Assembly: GCF_002288925.2 (NCBI RefSeq)
Contig: NW_022098050.1
Coordinates: 10,183,239-10,247,238 of the forward strand
Length of the DNA stretch: 64,000 nt
Reading direction: 5' to 3'
Origin: Delphinapterus leucas
Taxonomy: Eukaryota; Chordata; Mammalia; Artiodactyla; Monodontidae
Positions 49,080-60,213 of the stretch are shown here, one piece after another (position 1 is the first letter of the stretch; every line of letters begins with the position of its first letter). The position numbers and the translations under genes are program-made. The notes under the pieces were generated by a model, which saw only the letters and a program-made list of their open reading frames with translations, ran no database searches and had not been told where the DNA came from.

Positions 49080-49265
49080 AAGAGATTTGTGGGACAAGAT
49101 ATTGAGTTTAGTTTGCATATTTTGAGTTTTAGGAGGATACCTCCAATAAACAATTGAATAGATGAGCCTAGAACTTAAGGATGAGATCTGGGATGAAGGG
49201 AGAGATTTGGGAATCACCTGTTGAATTTTAAACGGTAGGTGATGTTTCTAAGAAAAGTACATCTA
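49080..49265 (-). repeat. L2 LINE fragment, minus strand
   Basis: 'gacaagatattgagtttagt' through 'gaatagatgagcctagaact' and 'agagatttgggaatcacctg' parallels the upstream part of L2 in reverse. It may belong to the same insertion as the fragment at 48110. Confidence 0.5.
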
Positions 49266-49329
49266 GGGAGGAGACAAAAGGGCTGAGGGTAGCCTTGACA
49301 GCACTATTTACTGAATTCTTTTCCCACTG

Positions 49330-50150
49330 AGTTGCTTCTTACAGATTTCATATTTCACTTATGTAGGTCTATTAACTGAACTCTTTATTTGATTCCAGTG
49401 CTCTCTCTATTTCTCTGCCAATATTATGGGACATTAGTAGTAATTAGCTTTATAATAAGATGATATCTGGTAAGGGAAATTCATTTTCACTGTTCTTCAA
49501 AACTTGCTTTACAGTGGCACTTTGATCTTCCACATAAACTTTAGGATAAGTTCATCAAGGTCTAAAGAACTACCACTATCCATATTTCTATTGAAATTGC
49601 ATTGACGTGATTAGTTTAAAATTGATATTTTTATTATAGTGAGTCTTCTCATCCATGAACAATAGTGTGTGTGTGTATCCGTGTATTTGTCTTATTACAT
49701 TTGGTTAGCTGTGTATACATTTTTCTTCAATGTTCTTAAATGCCTTTTGAAGGGATTAATGCTATCTATGTACATTGTTGTTTTATTGTCATTGTCAAAA
49801 GACTTTCCCCCATCCTTTCTATTGTCTAATTGTCTATAACAGGTGTCCAAGAATGCTATTGATTTCCATATGTTGATCTTGTGTTCAATAGCCTTGCTGA
49901 ACATTTTTTACTATTTCAAAAAGTTTGCATCCTCTCTTGAATTTTTTATTGCAGACAACCTATCATCTTCAAAGAAGGACAATTTAATGCTTCTACTCCA
50001 TTCCTTTATATCTTTTATTTTTATTGTCTTTTTGCACTGACAAAGACCTCTGGTACAATTTTAAATTAAAAAAAAGGATGGTAACCATCTTTGCCTTATT
50101 CATAAGATTTATAGGAATGCTTCTAATTTTTAAAATTATGCTTTCCATAA
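49330..50150 (-). mobile_element. Ancient L1 ORF2 fragment
   Basis: Minus-strand diverged reverse transcriptase text such as 'ttgatttccatatgttgatc' and 'tatagccttgctgaac'-like stretches near 49890. Confidence 0.6.
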
Positions 50151-50345
50151 TTTTTATTAAATAGACTTTCATTTTTAGAGCAGTTTTAGGTTCACAGCAA
50201 AACTGAGCAGAAGGTACAGAGAGTTCCCATTCACCTCCTACCCCCACACATGCATAGCCTCCCCCATTATCAATATCCCCCAACAGAATGGTACAATTGT
50301 TACAGCTAATGAAAGTACATTGACACAAGTTTATCATCCAAAGTG
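50150..50345 (-). mobile_element. Ancient L1 3' UTR fragment
   Basis: 'gagcagttttaggttcacag', 'caaaactgagcagaaggtac' and 'agagttcccattcacctcct' are the 3' UTR of an old L1M/L1ME type, minus strand. Confidence 0.65.
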
Positions 50346-50762
50346 TGTTCTCTGAGCTTCCTAGATCTGTGGGGGCTTTTTTGTTTTTAGGTCTAACATT
50401 AATTTGGGGAAATTCTTAGTCCTTGTTCTTTCAAATATTTCTTCCATTCCTTTTTCTCTTTCTTTTTCTGGTATTCCCATTACACATATGTCACACCGTT
50501 TTTAGTTGTCCCACAATCCTTGGTATTCTGTTCTGGTTCTTCCATCTTTTTTGTTTGTTTGTTTGTTTGCTTTTCAATTTTGGAGGCTTCTATTGAGATA
50601 TCCCCAAGGTCAGAGATTCTTTCCTTAGCCATGGCTGGTTTACTAATAAGCCCATCAAAGGCAGTCTTCATTTCGGTTACAGTTATTTTTATCTGTAGCA
50701 TTTTTTTGGGGGGTTCATTCTTTGAATTTCCATCTCTCTGCTTACATTGCCCATCTATTCTT

Positions 50763-51382
50763 TTTTTGGGTGAGGTGGGTTTTAATACTTTATTTAGCAT
50801 GCAAACAACTTCAGGTTGTTTCACTTTTATATTAATGGTAGGCTTTCAAGATGGACCAGTATTTCATTTTTTTTAATTTTTAATTTTTAATTTTTTAAAT
50901 TGAAGTATAGTTGATTTACAATGTTGTGCTAATTACTGCTGTACAGCAAAGTGATTCAGTTATACATATATATATTCTTTTTTGAAATATTCTTTTCCAT
51001 TATGGTTTATCAGAGGATACTGATTATAGTTCTCTGTGTTGTACAGTAGGACCTTGTTGTTTATCCATTCTATCAATATATATAAAAGCTTACATCTGCT
51101 AACCCCAACCTCCCACTCCATCCCTCTCCAAACCCCCTCCCCCTTGGCAACCACCAGTCTGTTCTCTATGTCCATGATTCTGTTTCTGTTTCATAGATAG
51201 GTTCACTTGTGTCATATTTTAGATTCCACATATAAATGATATCATATAGTATTTGTCTTTCTCTTTCTGACTTACTCCACTTAGTATGATAATCTCTAGT
51301 TGCATTGATGTTGCTGCAAAAGGCATTATTTCATTCTTTTTTATGTCTGAGTAGTATTCCATTGTATATATATTACCACATC
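50763..51382 (-). mobile_element. L1 3' end with probable 3' transduction
   Basis: The L1 part (about 50869-51382) ends in an A-rich 3' end. It is followed in the sense direction by about 100 bp of non-L1 sequence (50768-50868) that has an AATAAA signal (complement at 50789-50794) 21 nt before a second short poly(A) (T7 at 50761-50767). The duplication tgcccatctattctt flanks the whole unit at 50748-50762 and 51383-51397. Confidence 0.78.
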
Positions 51383-51397
51383 TGCCCATCTATTCTT

Positions 51398-51634
51398 TTT
51401 TTTTTAACATCTTTATTGGAGTATAATTGCTTTACAATGGTGTGTTAGTTTCTGCTCTATAACAAAGTGAATCAGCTATACATATACATATATCCCCATA
51501 TCCCCTCCCTCTTGATCCTCCCTCCCACCCTCCCTATCCCACCCCTCTAGGTGGTCACAAAGCAACGAGCTGATCTCCCTGTGCTATGCGGCTGCTTCCC
51601 ACTAGCTATCTATTTTACATTTGGTAGTGTGTAT
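51398..51634 (-). mobile_element. L1 3' end, second insertion at the same site
   Basis: A young minus-strand L1 tail ('catctttattggagtataat' to 'catttggtagtgtgta'). Duplication tgcccatctattctt (51383-51397) and tgcccacctattctt (51635-51649). The left copy is also the right duplication of the preceding insertion. Confidence 0.88.
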
Positions 51635-51732
51635 TGCCCACCTATTCTTGAATGCTATCTATTTTATCCATTAGAACCTTTAGCATATTAAACATCATTG
51701 CTTTAAACTACTGGTATGATAATTGCAACATC

Positions 51733-51877
51733 CTTTTTTTTAAATTGGTGTATAGTTGTTTTACAATGTTGTGTTAGTTTCTACTGTACAGTGAAGTGGA
51801 GTTCCCTGTGCTGTACAGCAGGTTCTCATTAGTTATCTATTTTATACATATTAGTGTATATATGTCAATCCCATATC
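51733..51877 (-). mobile_element. L1 3' UTR, short
   Basis: T run, then 'aaattggtgtatagttgttt' to 'tatatgtcaatccc', minus strand. A small internal stretch of the usual 3' UTR is missing. The duplication is unclear. Confidence 0.75.
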
Positions 51878-52739
51878 TAAGTCTGGTTCTAATGCTTGCT
51901 CTGTCTCTTCAAACTGTGTTTTTTGCCTTTTAGTATGTCTTGTAATTTTTTCTTGATAACCAAACATGATATACTGGGTAAAAGGAATTACTGTAAATAG
52001 GCCTTCAGTAATGTGGTAGTGAGGTGTGGGGGAGGAGAAAGCATACTGCATGTAGTTCTGTGAGAGATCACAGTCTTTTTTGAGCCTATGCCTCTGGGCT
52101 GTGAACTTCACATGTGCTTCTTTGTCCCCTGCCCCCTTGTGACGGGACAGGATGGCTAGAGTGGGCTGGAGTTGAGTATTTCCTTTTCCCCCAGGTCAGT
52201 TGTGCTCTGATAAAACCCCAGCAGGTTAATCTCTGGTTGAATACTTTCTCCTAGGGCAGACCTTGTTAAAAGGAACAGAATGTTCTGGAGTATTCGAAAT
52301 GGCTTATTGCCACTCCCCCAGCTGGAAGCAGGAGGGGATTTTTCTCCAATATTCGCTGTGAGAACCTGGTAGAGTTTAGCAGGTAAAACTCACAAGAGTA
52401 TCGTATTTCCCTGATAACTGTGTGTATGTGGAGTTTTTAACTCCTCAGACTTGTCCACACTCAGCCTTCAGCAACTTGTCAATTACAGTTCAGGTTAACC
52501 TACCCCAGGACTGGTTCCCTCAGAGATTTCTACTCATGAGTTAAGATTCTCTGTATCCACTTGTTTGTCTCTCCAATTTGTGGGGGGGGGCAGTGAGTTG
52601 CCCTGTGACCCACTTCTTTTATGGATCTAAAGAGAGTTGTTGTTGTTTTAGTTTGTTCAGCTTTTTACATGTTGTTAGGATGGGGTGGTGACTTTCAATC
52701 TTCTTACATGCTAGACCAGAAACATTTTCCATAAATTTT

Positions 52740-52961
52740 GAAACATGCTTTTATCAGGTTAGAGAAGTTAACTGCTTTTCTGAATTCCCTGAAGGATTTT
52801 TTTCCTCAATGAGTGTTGAATTTTATTGAATGTGTTTTCAATCTCTCTACATATAATCATGTATTGTTTTTGTATCTGTTAATATAGCAAATTTATTACA
52901 TTGATAGAGTTTTTTTCTATATTAAATCATCTTTGCCTTCTTGGGATAAACTTTATTTGAT
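52740..52961 (-). mobile_element. Ancient L1 ORF2 fragment, left of the LTR
   Basis: 'gttgaattttattgaatgtg' and 'cttgggataaactttatttg' are reversed reverse transcriptase text. It continues beyond the LTR at 53513. Confidence 0.65.
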
Positions 52962-53507
52962 TGTGGTAGGCAGAATTCTAAGATGTCCTCTGTGACTCCC
53001 ACCCTGTGGTAACCATGTCTTCGTGTAACCCCTTCCCCTGGTATGTGCGTGGAACCTGAAACTTGCCTCTAACCAATAGAACATGGCAAAGTGAAGTGAA
53101 TTTTCAGACGCAAGTAAAGTCCCTAGACAGTTGACTTTAAGTTAATCAAAAGAGAGATTATCCTGAATGGACCTGACCTAATGAGGTTATTCCTTTAAAA
53201 GAGGGTCTAAGTACTTTGAGATATTCTCCAGGTGGCCTTGAAGAAACAAGCCATCCTAAATTCCACAGCTGCAAGGAAATGAATTCTGCCAATAATCATG
53301 TGAGCTTGGAAGAGGACCCCAGGACTCAAATGATACCCCAGCCCAGGCTGACAACATGATTGTAGCCTTGTGAGCCCCTAAGCCGACGATTCATTTAAGC
53401 TGTGTCTGAACTTCTGACCTACAGAAACTGTGTGATAATAAATGGGTGTTGTTTCAAACCAATAAGTTTTGTGATTATTTGTTACACAGCAATAGAAAAC
53501 TAATACT
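52962..53507 (+). mobile_element. MLT1 solo LTR (MLT1H-like)
   Basis: Starts tgtggtaggcagaattcta, ends with 'cacagcaatagaaaactaat', and contains 'gaattctgccaataatcatg' and 'tgagcttggaagaggacccc', all in MLT1 order. Imperfect 5-bp duplication ttgat (52957-52961) and ttggt (53508-53512), as expected for ERVL-class integration. There is no internal region, so it is a solo LTR. It splits an older L1. Confidence 0.82.
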
Positions 53508-53512
53508 TTGGT

Positions 53513-54175
53513 ATAATATATTTTTTAATATGCACTGTCACTAAATTAATAACTTAGTTAATAAGTTTTTAGAACTTTATATCTATGTTTATATGTGAGA
53601 ATGGTCTATAAGTTTAATTTTTTGTACTATCCTTATCCAATTTTAGTATCAAGCTTTTATTAGCCTCATAAAATGAGTCCAGTAGCTTTCCTTCTTATAA
53701 TCTGTGAAACAGCTTGTATAAAATAGGGAGAATATGTTCCTTGAGAGTTGATAAAACTTGCCTATAAAATCAACTAGGCATGATGTCTTTTGAATAACAC
53801 ATCCAATTGCCTGTTTAATTGTTTAAAATTTTGTCGGTTAATTCATATGTTCTCTTTATTGAATGAATTTTTATAATTTATATTTTCTTAGAAATTATTT
53901 ATTTCATCTGTTTCCAAATATATTTCTATATATTTTTTCTCATATTATCCTTTAATCTTAGAAAATTCTGTTTATAATGTCATACTTCCTTATTGTTTCT
54001 AATATTGTTTATTCATGCTTCCCTTTTTTTCAATGTTACCAGAGATATGTCTAATTTATAGACTTTTAAAAAAGTTTTTAGTTTTGTTGATTCTATGGAT
54101 TTCTCTGTTTTCCGCTTCACTCTTACTGCTCTTGTCCCCTTGATTCCAACTTATTTTACAGTGTTATTTCCTTTA
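53513..54175 (-). mobile_element. Ancient L1 ORF2 fragment, right of the LTR
   Basis: Continues the reversed ORF2 text ('attagcctcataaaatgagt', 'ttgttgattctatggatttc'). The element is old and AT-rich. It may continue in the old L1 beyond 62395. Confidence 0.6.
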
Positions 54176-54179
54176 TTTT

Positions 54180-55255
54180 TAATTTAGTATTTATTTTTAT
54201 AAAAGTTATATGCATATATTTGGAAAAGTCATACTTGTGCAAATATTGTTTCATAACAAATTGCATGTATCCTGTCACATCTCTCCCATTCCTCCTCTCC
54301 AGAAGCAACAATTTTCAACTCTTTCAGCTAATTCTTATGATTGACGTGTGTTAAAAACATGCTAACATTGCTATTTCTTGCTTGTGAAGTTTTAAACATT
54401 TTCCATTAATTTCCCAACACAGATTGATATCTGTGTTTAGATATATTTCACCATTACTCTACCTCCACCACTCATGTCTATACTCCCTGTGACCTATCCT
54501 TCCAGGGCAGTTCTATGGTTACTTTGGTTAAATCACAATAATTTAATCATAATCATAAACCATTATTGGAACTATATAAATGCTATTTGTCCTGGAGTCT
54601 TCCTTCTTGAATAATTTTTTGTTTCCCTGGAGTTAATATCTTTTTATTTTGTTTTGTTTGCAAGTGTCTCACTCTCAAATTCTGCTCCATTGTGTAAATA
54701 GCTTCATAATATATTAACATATATTAGAATCTATTAATTTCATTTTCTTGAAGAAATCTCTTCTGGAAACTACTGGGTGTTCTCTCATTGCTCTGCAGTT
54801 GTCCTTCAGAGATTTCACTCCAAGAATCATACTGCGGATTTCTTTTGCTCTTCCTTGTGTCAGCTCCCATTGCTCGAACCCGGTGTCTTCCTCTTTCTGG
54901 GTTTACTCACGCAAAATGGTTGAGATATTACACTTCTGGGGGAAAAATGTCCTTATTCTACCGTCACACTTTTTTGGTGATTTACCCACTTGCTAAATCT
55001 TAGATTAGAATTATTTTCTCAGAATGATGCTGCTCCACAAGTTTTTCGCTTTCATTAATACTGGTAAGAAGATCAATGCTATTCTGATTCTTTTACATTC
55101 CTGTTAAACCTTTTCCTTTTCTCCTCTCTGAAAGCTGAAGAGTCTCCATTGTTCTAAACTTTTATGAAGACTTGGAAAGATTTGAGTCCTTCAACTGCTG
55201 GATCCATTTAAAAGTGAAACTTGGGTCGTTCAACTGTGGGAAACATTCATTTATT
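54180..55255. other. Unassigned AT-rich stretch
   Basis: I recognise no gene or clear repeat. Parts, for example 'ttctcagaatgatgctgctc' and 'gctattctgattcttttaca' (55015-55100), resemble old interspersed repeats seen elsewhere in mammals, but I cannot name the family. Confidence 0.4.
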
Positions 55256-55614
55256 TTTTTAAACATTTTTATTGGAGTATAATTGCTTTAAAATGATGCG
55301 TTAGATTCTGCTGAATAACAAACTGAATGAGCTATACATATACATATATCACCATATCTCCTCCTCTTGCGTCTCCCTCCCACCCTCCCTATCCCACCCC
55401 TCTAGGTGGTCACAAAGCACTGAGCTGATCTCCCTGTGCTATGCGGCTGCTTCCCACTAGCTATCTATTTTACATTTGGTAGTGTATATATGTCCATGCC
55501 ACTCTCTCACTTCGTCCCAGCTTACCCTTCCACCTCCCCGTGTCCTAAATTCCATTCTTTACGTCTGCGTCTTTATTCCTGTCCTGCCCCAAGGTTCTTC
55601 ATAACGATTTTTTT

Positions 55615-58600
55615 AAAGATTCCATATATATGTGTTAGCATATGGTATTTCTTTTTCTCTTTCTGACTTACTTCACTCTGTATGACAGACTATAGATCCA
55701 TCCACCTCACTACAAATAACTCAATTTCGTTTTGCTTTATGGCCGAGTAATATTCCTTTGTATATATGTGCCACATCTTCTTTATCCATTCATCTGTCGA
55801 TGGACACTTAGGCTGCTTCCATGTCCTCACTAATGTAAATAGAGCTGCAGTGAACATTGTGGTCCATGATTCTTTCTGAAATATGCTTCTCTGAGAGTAT
55901 ATGCCCAGTAGTGGGATTGCTGGGTCGTATGGTAGTTGTATTTTTAGTTTATTAAGGAACCTCCATACTTTTCTCCATAGTGGCTATATCAATTTATATT
56001 CCCATCAACAGTGCAAGAGGGTTCCCTTTTCTCCACACCCTCTCCAGAATTTATTGGTTGTAGATTTTTTGATGATGGCCATTCTGACTGGTCTGAGATG
56101 ATATCTCATTGTAGCTTTGATTTGCATTTCTCTAATGATTAATGATGTTGAGTATTCTTTCGTCTGTTTGCTGGCACTCTGTATACCTTCTTTAGAGAAA
56201 TGTCTATTTAGATCTTCTGCCCATTTTTGGATTGGATTGTTTGTTTTTTTGATATAGAGCTGTATGAGCTGCCTGTAAATTTTGGAGATGAATCCTTTCT
56301 CAGTTGCTTCATTTGCAAACATTTTCTCATATTCTGAGGGTTGTCTTTTCATTTTGTTTATGGTTTCCTTTGCTGTGCAAAAGCTNNNNNNNNNNNNNNN
56401 NNNNNNNNNNNNNNNNNNNNNNNNNNNNNNNNNNNNNNNNNNNNNNNNNNNNNNNNNNNNNNNNNNNNNNNNNNNNNNNNNNNNNNNNNNNNNNNNNNNN
56501 NNNNNNNNNNNNNNNNNNNNNNNNNNNNNNNNNNNNNNNNNNNNNNNNNNNNNNNNNNNNNNNNNNNNNNNNNNNNNNNNNNNNNNNNNNNNNNNNNNNN
56601 NNNNNNNNNNNNNNNNNNNNNNNNNNNNNNNNNNNNNNNNNNNNNNNNNNNNNNNNNNNNNNNNNNNNNNNNNNNNNNNNNNNNNNNNNNNNNNNNNNNN
56701 NNNNNNNNNNNNNNNNNNNNNNNNNNNNNNNNNNNNNNNNNNNNNNNNNNNNNNNNNNNNNNNNNNNNNNNNNNNNNNNNNNNNNGAATTGCACTGCATC
56801 TGTTGATTGTTTTGAGTAGTACAGTCATTTTCCCAATGTTGATTCTTCCAATCCAAGAACATGGTGTATCTCTCCATCTGCTTGTATTATCTTTAATTTC
56901 TTTCATCAGTGTCTTATAGTTTTCTACATACAGGTCTTTTGTCTCCTTAGGTAGGTTTATTCCTAGGTATTTAATTCTTTTTGTTGCAATAGTAAATGGG
57001 AGTGTTTCCTTAATTTCTCTTTCAGATATTTCATCACTAATGTATAGGAATGCAAGAGATTTCTGTGCATTAATTTTGTATCCTGCTACTTTACCAAATT
57101 CATTGATTAGCTCTAGTAGTTTTCTTGTAGTATCTTTAGGATTCTCTATGTAGAGTATCATGTCATCTGCAAACAGTGACAGCTTTACTTCTTCTTTTCC
57201 AATTTGGATTCCTTTTATTTCTTTTTCTTCTCTGATTGCTGTGGCTAAAACTTCCAAAACAATGTTGAATAATAGTGGTGAGAGTGGGCAACCTTGTCTT
57301 GTTCCTGATCTTAGTGGAAATGGTTTCATCTTTTCACCATTGAGAATGATGCTGGCTGTGGGTTTGTCATATATGGCATTTACTACGTTGAGGTAACTTC
57401 ACTCTCTGCCTACTTTCTGGAGAGTTTTTATCATAAATAGGTGTTGAATTTTGTCAAGTTTTTCTGTATCTATTGAGATGATCATATGATTTTTCTCCTT
57501 CAGATTGTTAATATGATTTATCACATTGATTGACTTGCATATATTGAATAATCCTTGCATTCCTGGGATAAACCCCACTTGATAAGGGTGTATGATCCTT
57601 TTAATGTGCTGTTGGATTCTGTTTGCTAGTATTTTGTTGATGATTTTTGCATCTATGTTCATCAGTGATATTGGCCTGTAGTTTTCTTTCTTTGTGACAT
57701 CTTTGTCTGGTTTTCGTATCCAGGTGATGGTGGCCTTGTAGAATGAGTGGGGGAGTGTTTCTCCCTCTGCTATATTTTGGAAGAGTTTGAGAAGGATAGG
57801 TGGTAGCTCTTCTCTAAATGTTTGATAGAATTCTCCTGTGAAGCCATCTGGTCCTGGGCTTTTCTTGTTTGGAAGATTTTTAATCACAGTCTCAATTTCA
57901 GTGCTTGTGATTGGTCTGTTTATATTTTCCATTTCTTCCTGGTTCAGTCTCAGAAGGTTGTGCATTTCTAAGAATTTGTCTGTTTCTTCCAGGTTGTCCA
58001 TTTTATTGGCATATAGTTTCTTGTAGTAATCTCTCATGATCCTTTGTATTTCTGCAGTGGCAGTTGTTACTTCTCCTTTTTCATTTCTAATTCTGCTGAT
58101 TTGAGTCTTTTCCCTTTTTTCCTGGTGAATCTAGCTAACAGTTCATCAATTTTCTTTATCTTCTCAAAGAACTAGCTTTTAGTTGTATTGATCTTTGCTA
58201 TTGTTTCCTTCACTTCTTTTTCATTTATTTTTGATCTGATTTTTATGATTTCTTTCCTTCTGCTAACTTTGGGGTTTCTTTGTTCTTCTCTCCTTAATTG
58301 CTTTAGGTGTGAGGTTAGGTTGTTTATTTGAGATGATTCTTGTTTCTTGAGGTAGGATTGTATTGCTATAAACTTCCCTCTTAGAACTGCTTTTGCTGCA
58401 GCCCATAGGATTTGGGTTGTCGTGTTTTCCTTGTCATTTGTTTCTAGGTATTTTTTGATGTCCCCTGTGATTTCTTCAGTGATCTCTTGGTTATTAAGTA
58501 GTGTATTGTTTAGCCTCCATGTGTTTATATTTTTAAAAGAATTTTTCCTGTAATTGATATCTAGTTTTATAGTGTTGTGGTTAGAAAAGATACCTGATAT

Positions 58601-59262
58601 GATTTCAATTTTCTTAAATTTACCAAGGCTTGATTTGTGACCCAAGATATGATCTATCCTGGAGAATGTTCCATGAGCACTAGAGATGAAAGTGTATTCT
58701 GCTGATTTTGGATGGAATGGCCTATGAATATCAATTAAGACCATCTTGTTTAATGTATCATTTAAAGCTTGTGTTTCCTTATTTATTTTCATTTTGGATG
58801 ATCTGTCCATTGGTGACAGTGGGGAGTTAAAGTCCCCTACTGTAATTGTGTTACTATTGATTTCCCCTTTTATGGCTGTTAGCATTTGCCTTATGTATTG
58901 AGGTCCTCCTATATTGGGTTCATAAATATTTACAATTGTTATATCTTCTTCTTGGATTGATCCCTTGACCATTATGTAGTGTCCTTCTTTGTCACTTGTA
59001 CTACTCTTTATTTTAAAGTCTATTTTGTCTGATGTGAGAATTGTGACTCCAGCTTTCTTTTGGTTTCCATTTGCATGGATTTCTTTTTCCAACCCCTCAC
59101 TTTTAGTCTCTATGTGTCCCTAGGTCTGAAGTGTGTCTCTTGTAGACAGCATATATACATGTCTTGTTTTTGTATCCATTCAGCCAGTCTATGTCTTTTG
59201 TTTGGAGCATTTAATCCATTTACATTTAAGGTAATTATCAATATGTATGTTCCTATTACCAT
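55615..59262 (-). pseudogene. L1 ORF2 remnant (endonuclease, reverse transcriptase)
   Basis: Starts at 59262. The endonuclease frame is closed by TAG at codon 51 (59112-59110), the same codon as in the copy starting at 42227. A one-base deletion near 59090 shifts the frame, which then runs open from 59092 to 58172 (306 codons) and keeps VGDFNSPLSP and SRIDHILGHKSS of the active site. The reverse transcriptase appears in 58037-57399 and again from 57329, with LFADDMIL, so the catalytic Asp pair is intact in this copy. The frame then enters the gap. The Cys-rich C-terminus lies at about 56060-56005. Confidence 0.87.
56386..56785. other. Assembly gap, 400 N
   Basis: 400 N inside L1 ORF2. By alignment to the plus-strand fragment at 34848, the missing piece corresponds to about 35388-35955, roughly 570 bp. 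Open frames that appear to cross this gap are artefacts of the N run. Confidence 0.95.
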
Positions 59263-59319
59263 TTTATTAATTGTTTTGTGTTTGTTATTGTCGGTCTTTT
59301 CGTTCTTTTGTGATTCCTA

Positions 59320-60213
59320 CCTAGAGAAGTTCCTTAAGCATTGTTGTAGAGCTGGTTTGGTGGTGCTGACTTCTCTTAGCTTTTGCTTGTCTCTAAAGGT
59401 TTTAATTTCTCCGTCAAATCTGAATGAGATCCTTGCTGGGTAGAGTAATCTTGATTGTAGGTTTTTCCCTTTGATCACTTTAAATATGTCCTGCCATGCC
59501 CTTCTGGCTTGCAGAGTTTCTGCTGAAAGATCAGCTGTTAACCTTATGCGGATTCCCTTGTATGTTACTTGTTGTTTTTCCCTTGTTGCTCTTAATATTT
59601 TTTCTTTGTATTTAATTTTTCATAGTTTGATTAGTACGTGTTGTTGCATGTTTCTCCTTGGATTTATCCTGTATGGGGCTCTCTGTGCTTCCTGGACTTG
59701 ATTAACTATTTCCTTTCCCATATTAGGGAAGTTTTCAACTATAATCTCTTCAAATATTTTCTCAGTCTCTTTCTTTTTCTCTTCTTCTTCTGGGACCCCT
59801 ATAATTCGAATGTTGGTGCATTTAATATTGTCCCAGAGGTCTCTGAGACTTTCCTCAGTTCTTTTCATTCTTTTTTCTTTATTTTGTTCTGCAGTAGTTA
59901 TTTCCACTATTTTATCTTCCAGGTCACTTATCCATTCTTCTGCCTCAGTTTTTCTGCTATTGATTCCTTAGAGAGAATTTTTAATTTCATTTATTGTGTT
60001 TTTCATCATTGTTTTTTTGCTCTTTACTTCTTCTAGGTCCTTGTTAAACGTTCCTTATACTTTCTCCATTCTATTTCCACGATTTTGGATCATCTTTACT
60101 ATCATTACTCGGAATTTCTTTTCAGCTAGAATGCCTATTTCCTCTTCATTTGTTTTGTATGTTTGGTTTTTACCTTGCTCCTTCATGTGCTGTGTGTTTC
60201 TCTGTCTTCTCAT
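59320..60213 (-). pseudogene. L1 ORF1 remnant
   Basis: Start codon at 60213. The N-terminal region, then the coiled-coil text with SDLEDK, and the RNA-recognition region in 59907-59620 (95 codons open: NIRIIGVPEEEEKKKETEKI). Stops occur in the first third and again before the C-terminal domain. The closest relative in the window is the ORF1 at 41342. Confidence 0.83.

Larger units (their letters stand above)
50346..52740 (-). mobile_element. Ancient L1M/HAL1-like element hosting three later L1 insertions
   Basis: Outside the insertions the text is continuous old L1: 'ctctctgcttacattgccca' (50735) continues at 51650 with 'gaatgctatctattttatcc', and 'gtctggttctaatgcttgct' (51884) follows the third insertion. 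Its orientation is minus. The insertions lie at 50763-51382, 51398-51634 and 51733-51877. Confidence 0.65.

Noticed and set aside
56005..57329. Long open frames of 290-323 codons crossing the N run
   Set aside because: Their length is due to N translated as X. The true content is two ORF2 pieces separated by a gap.
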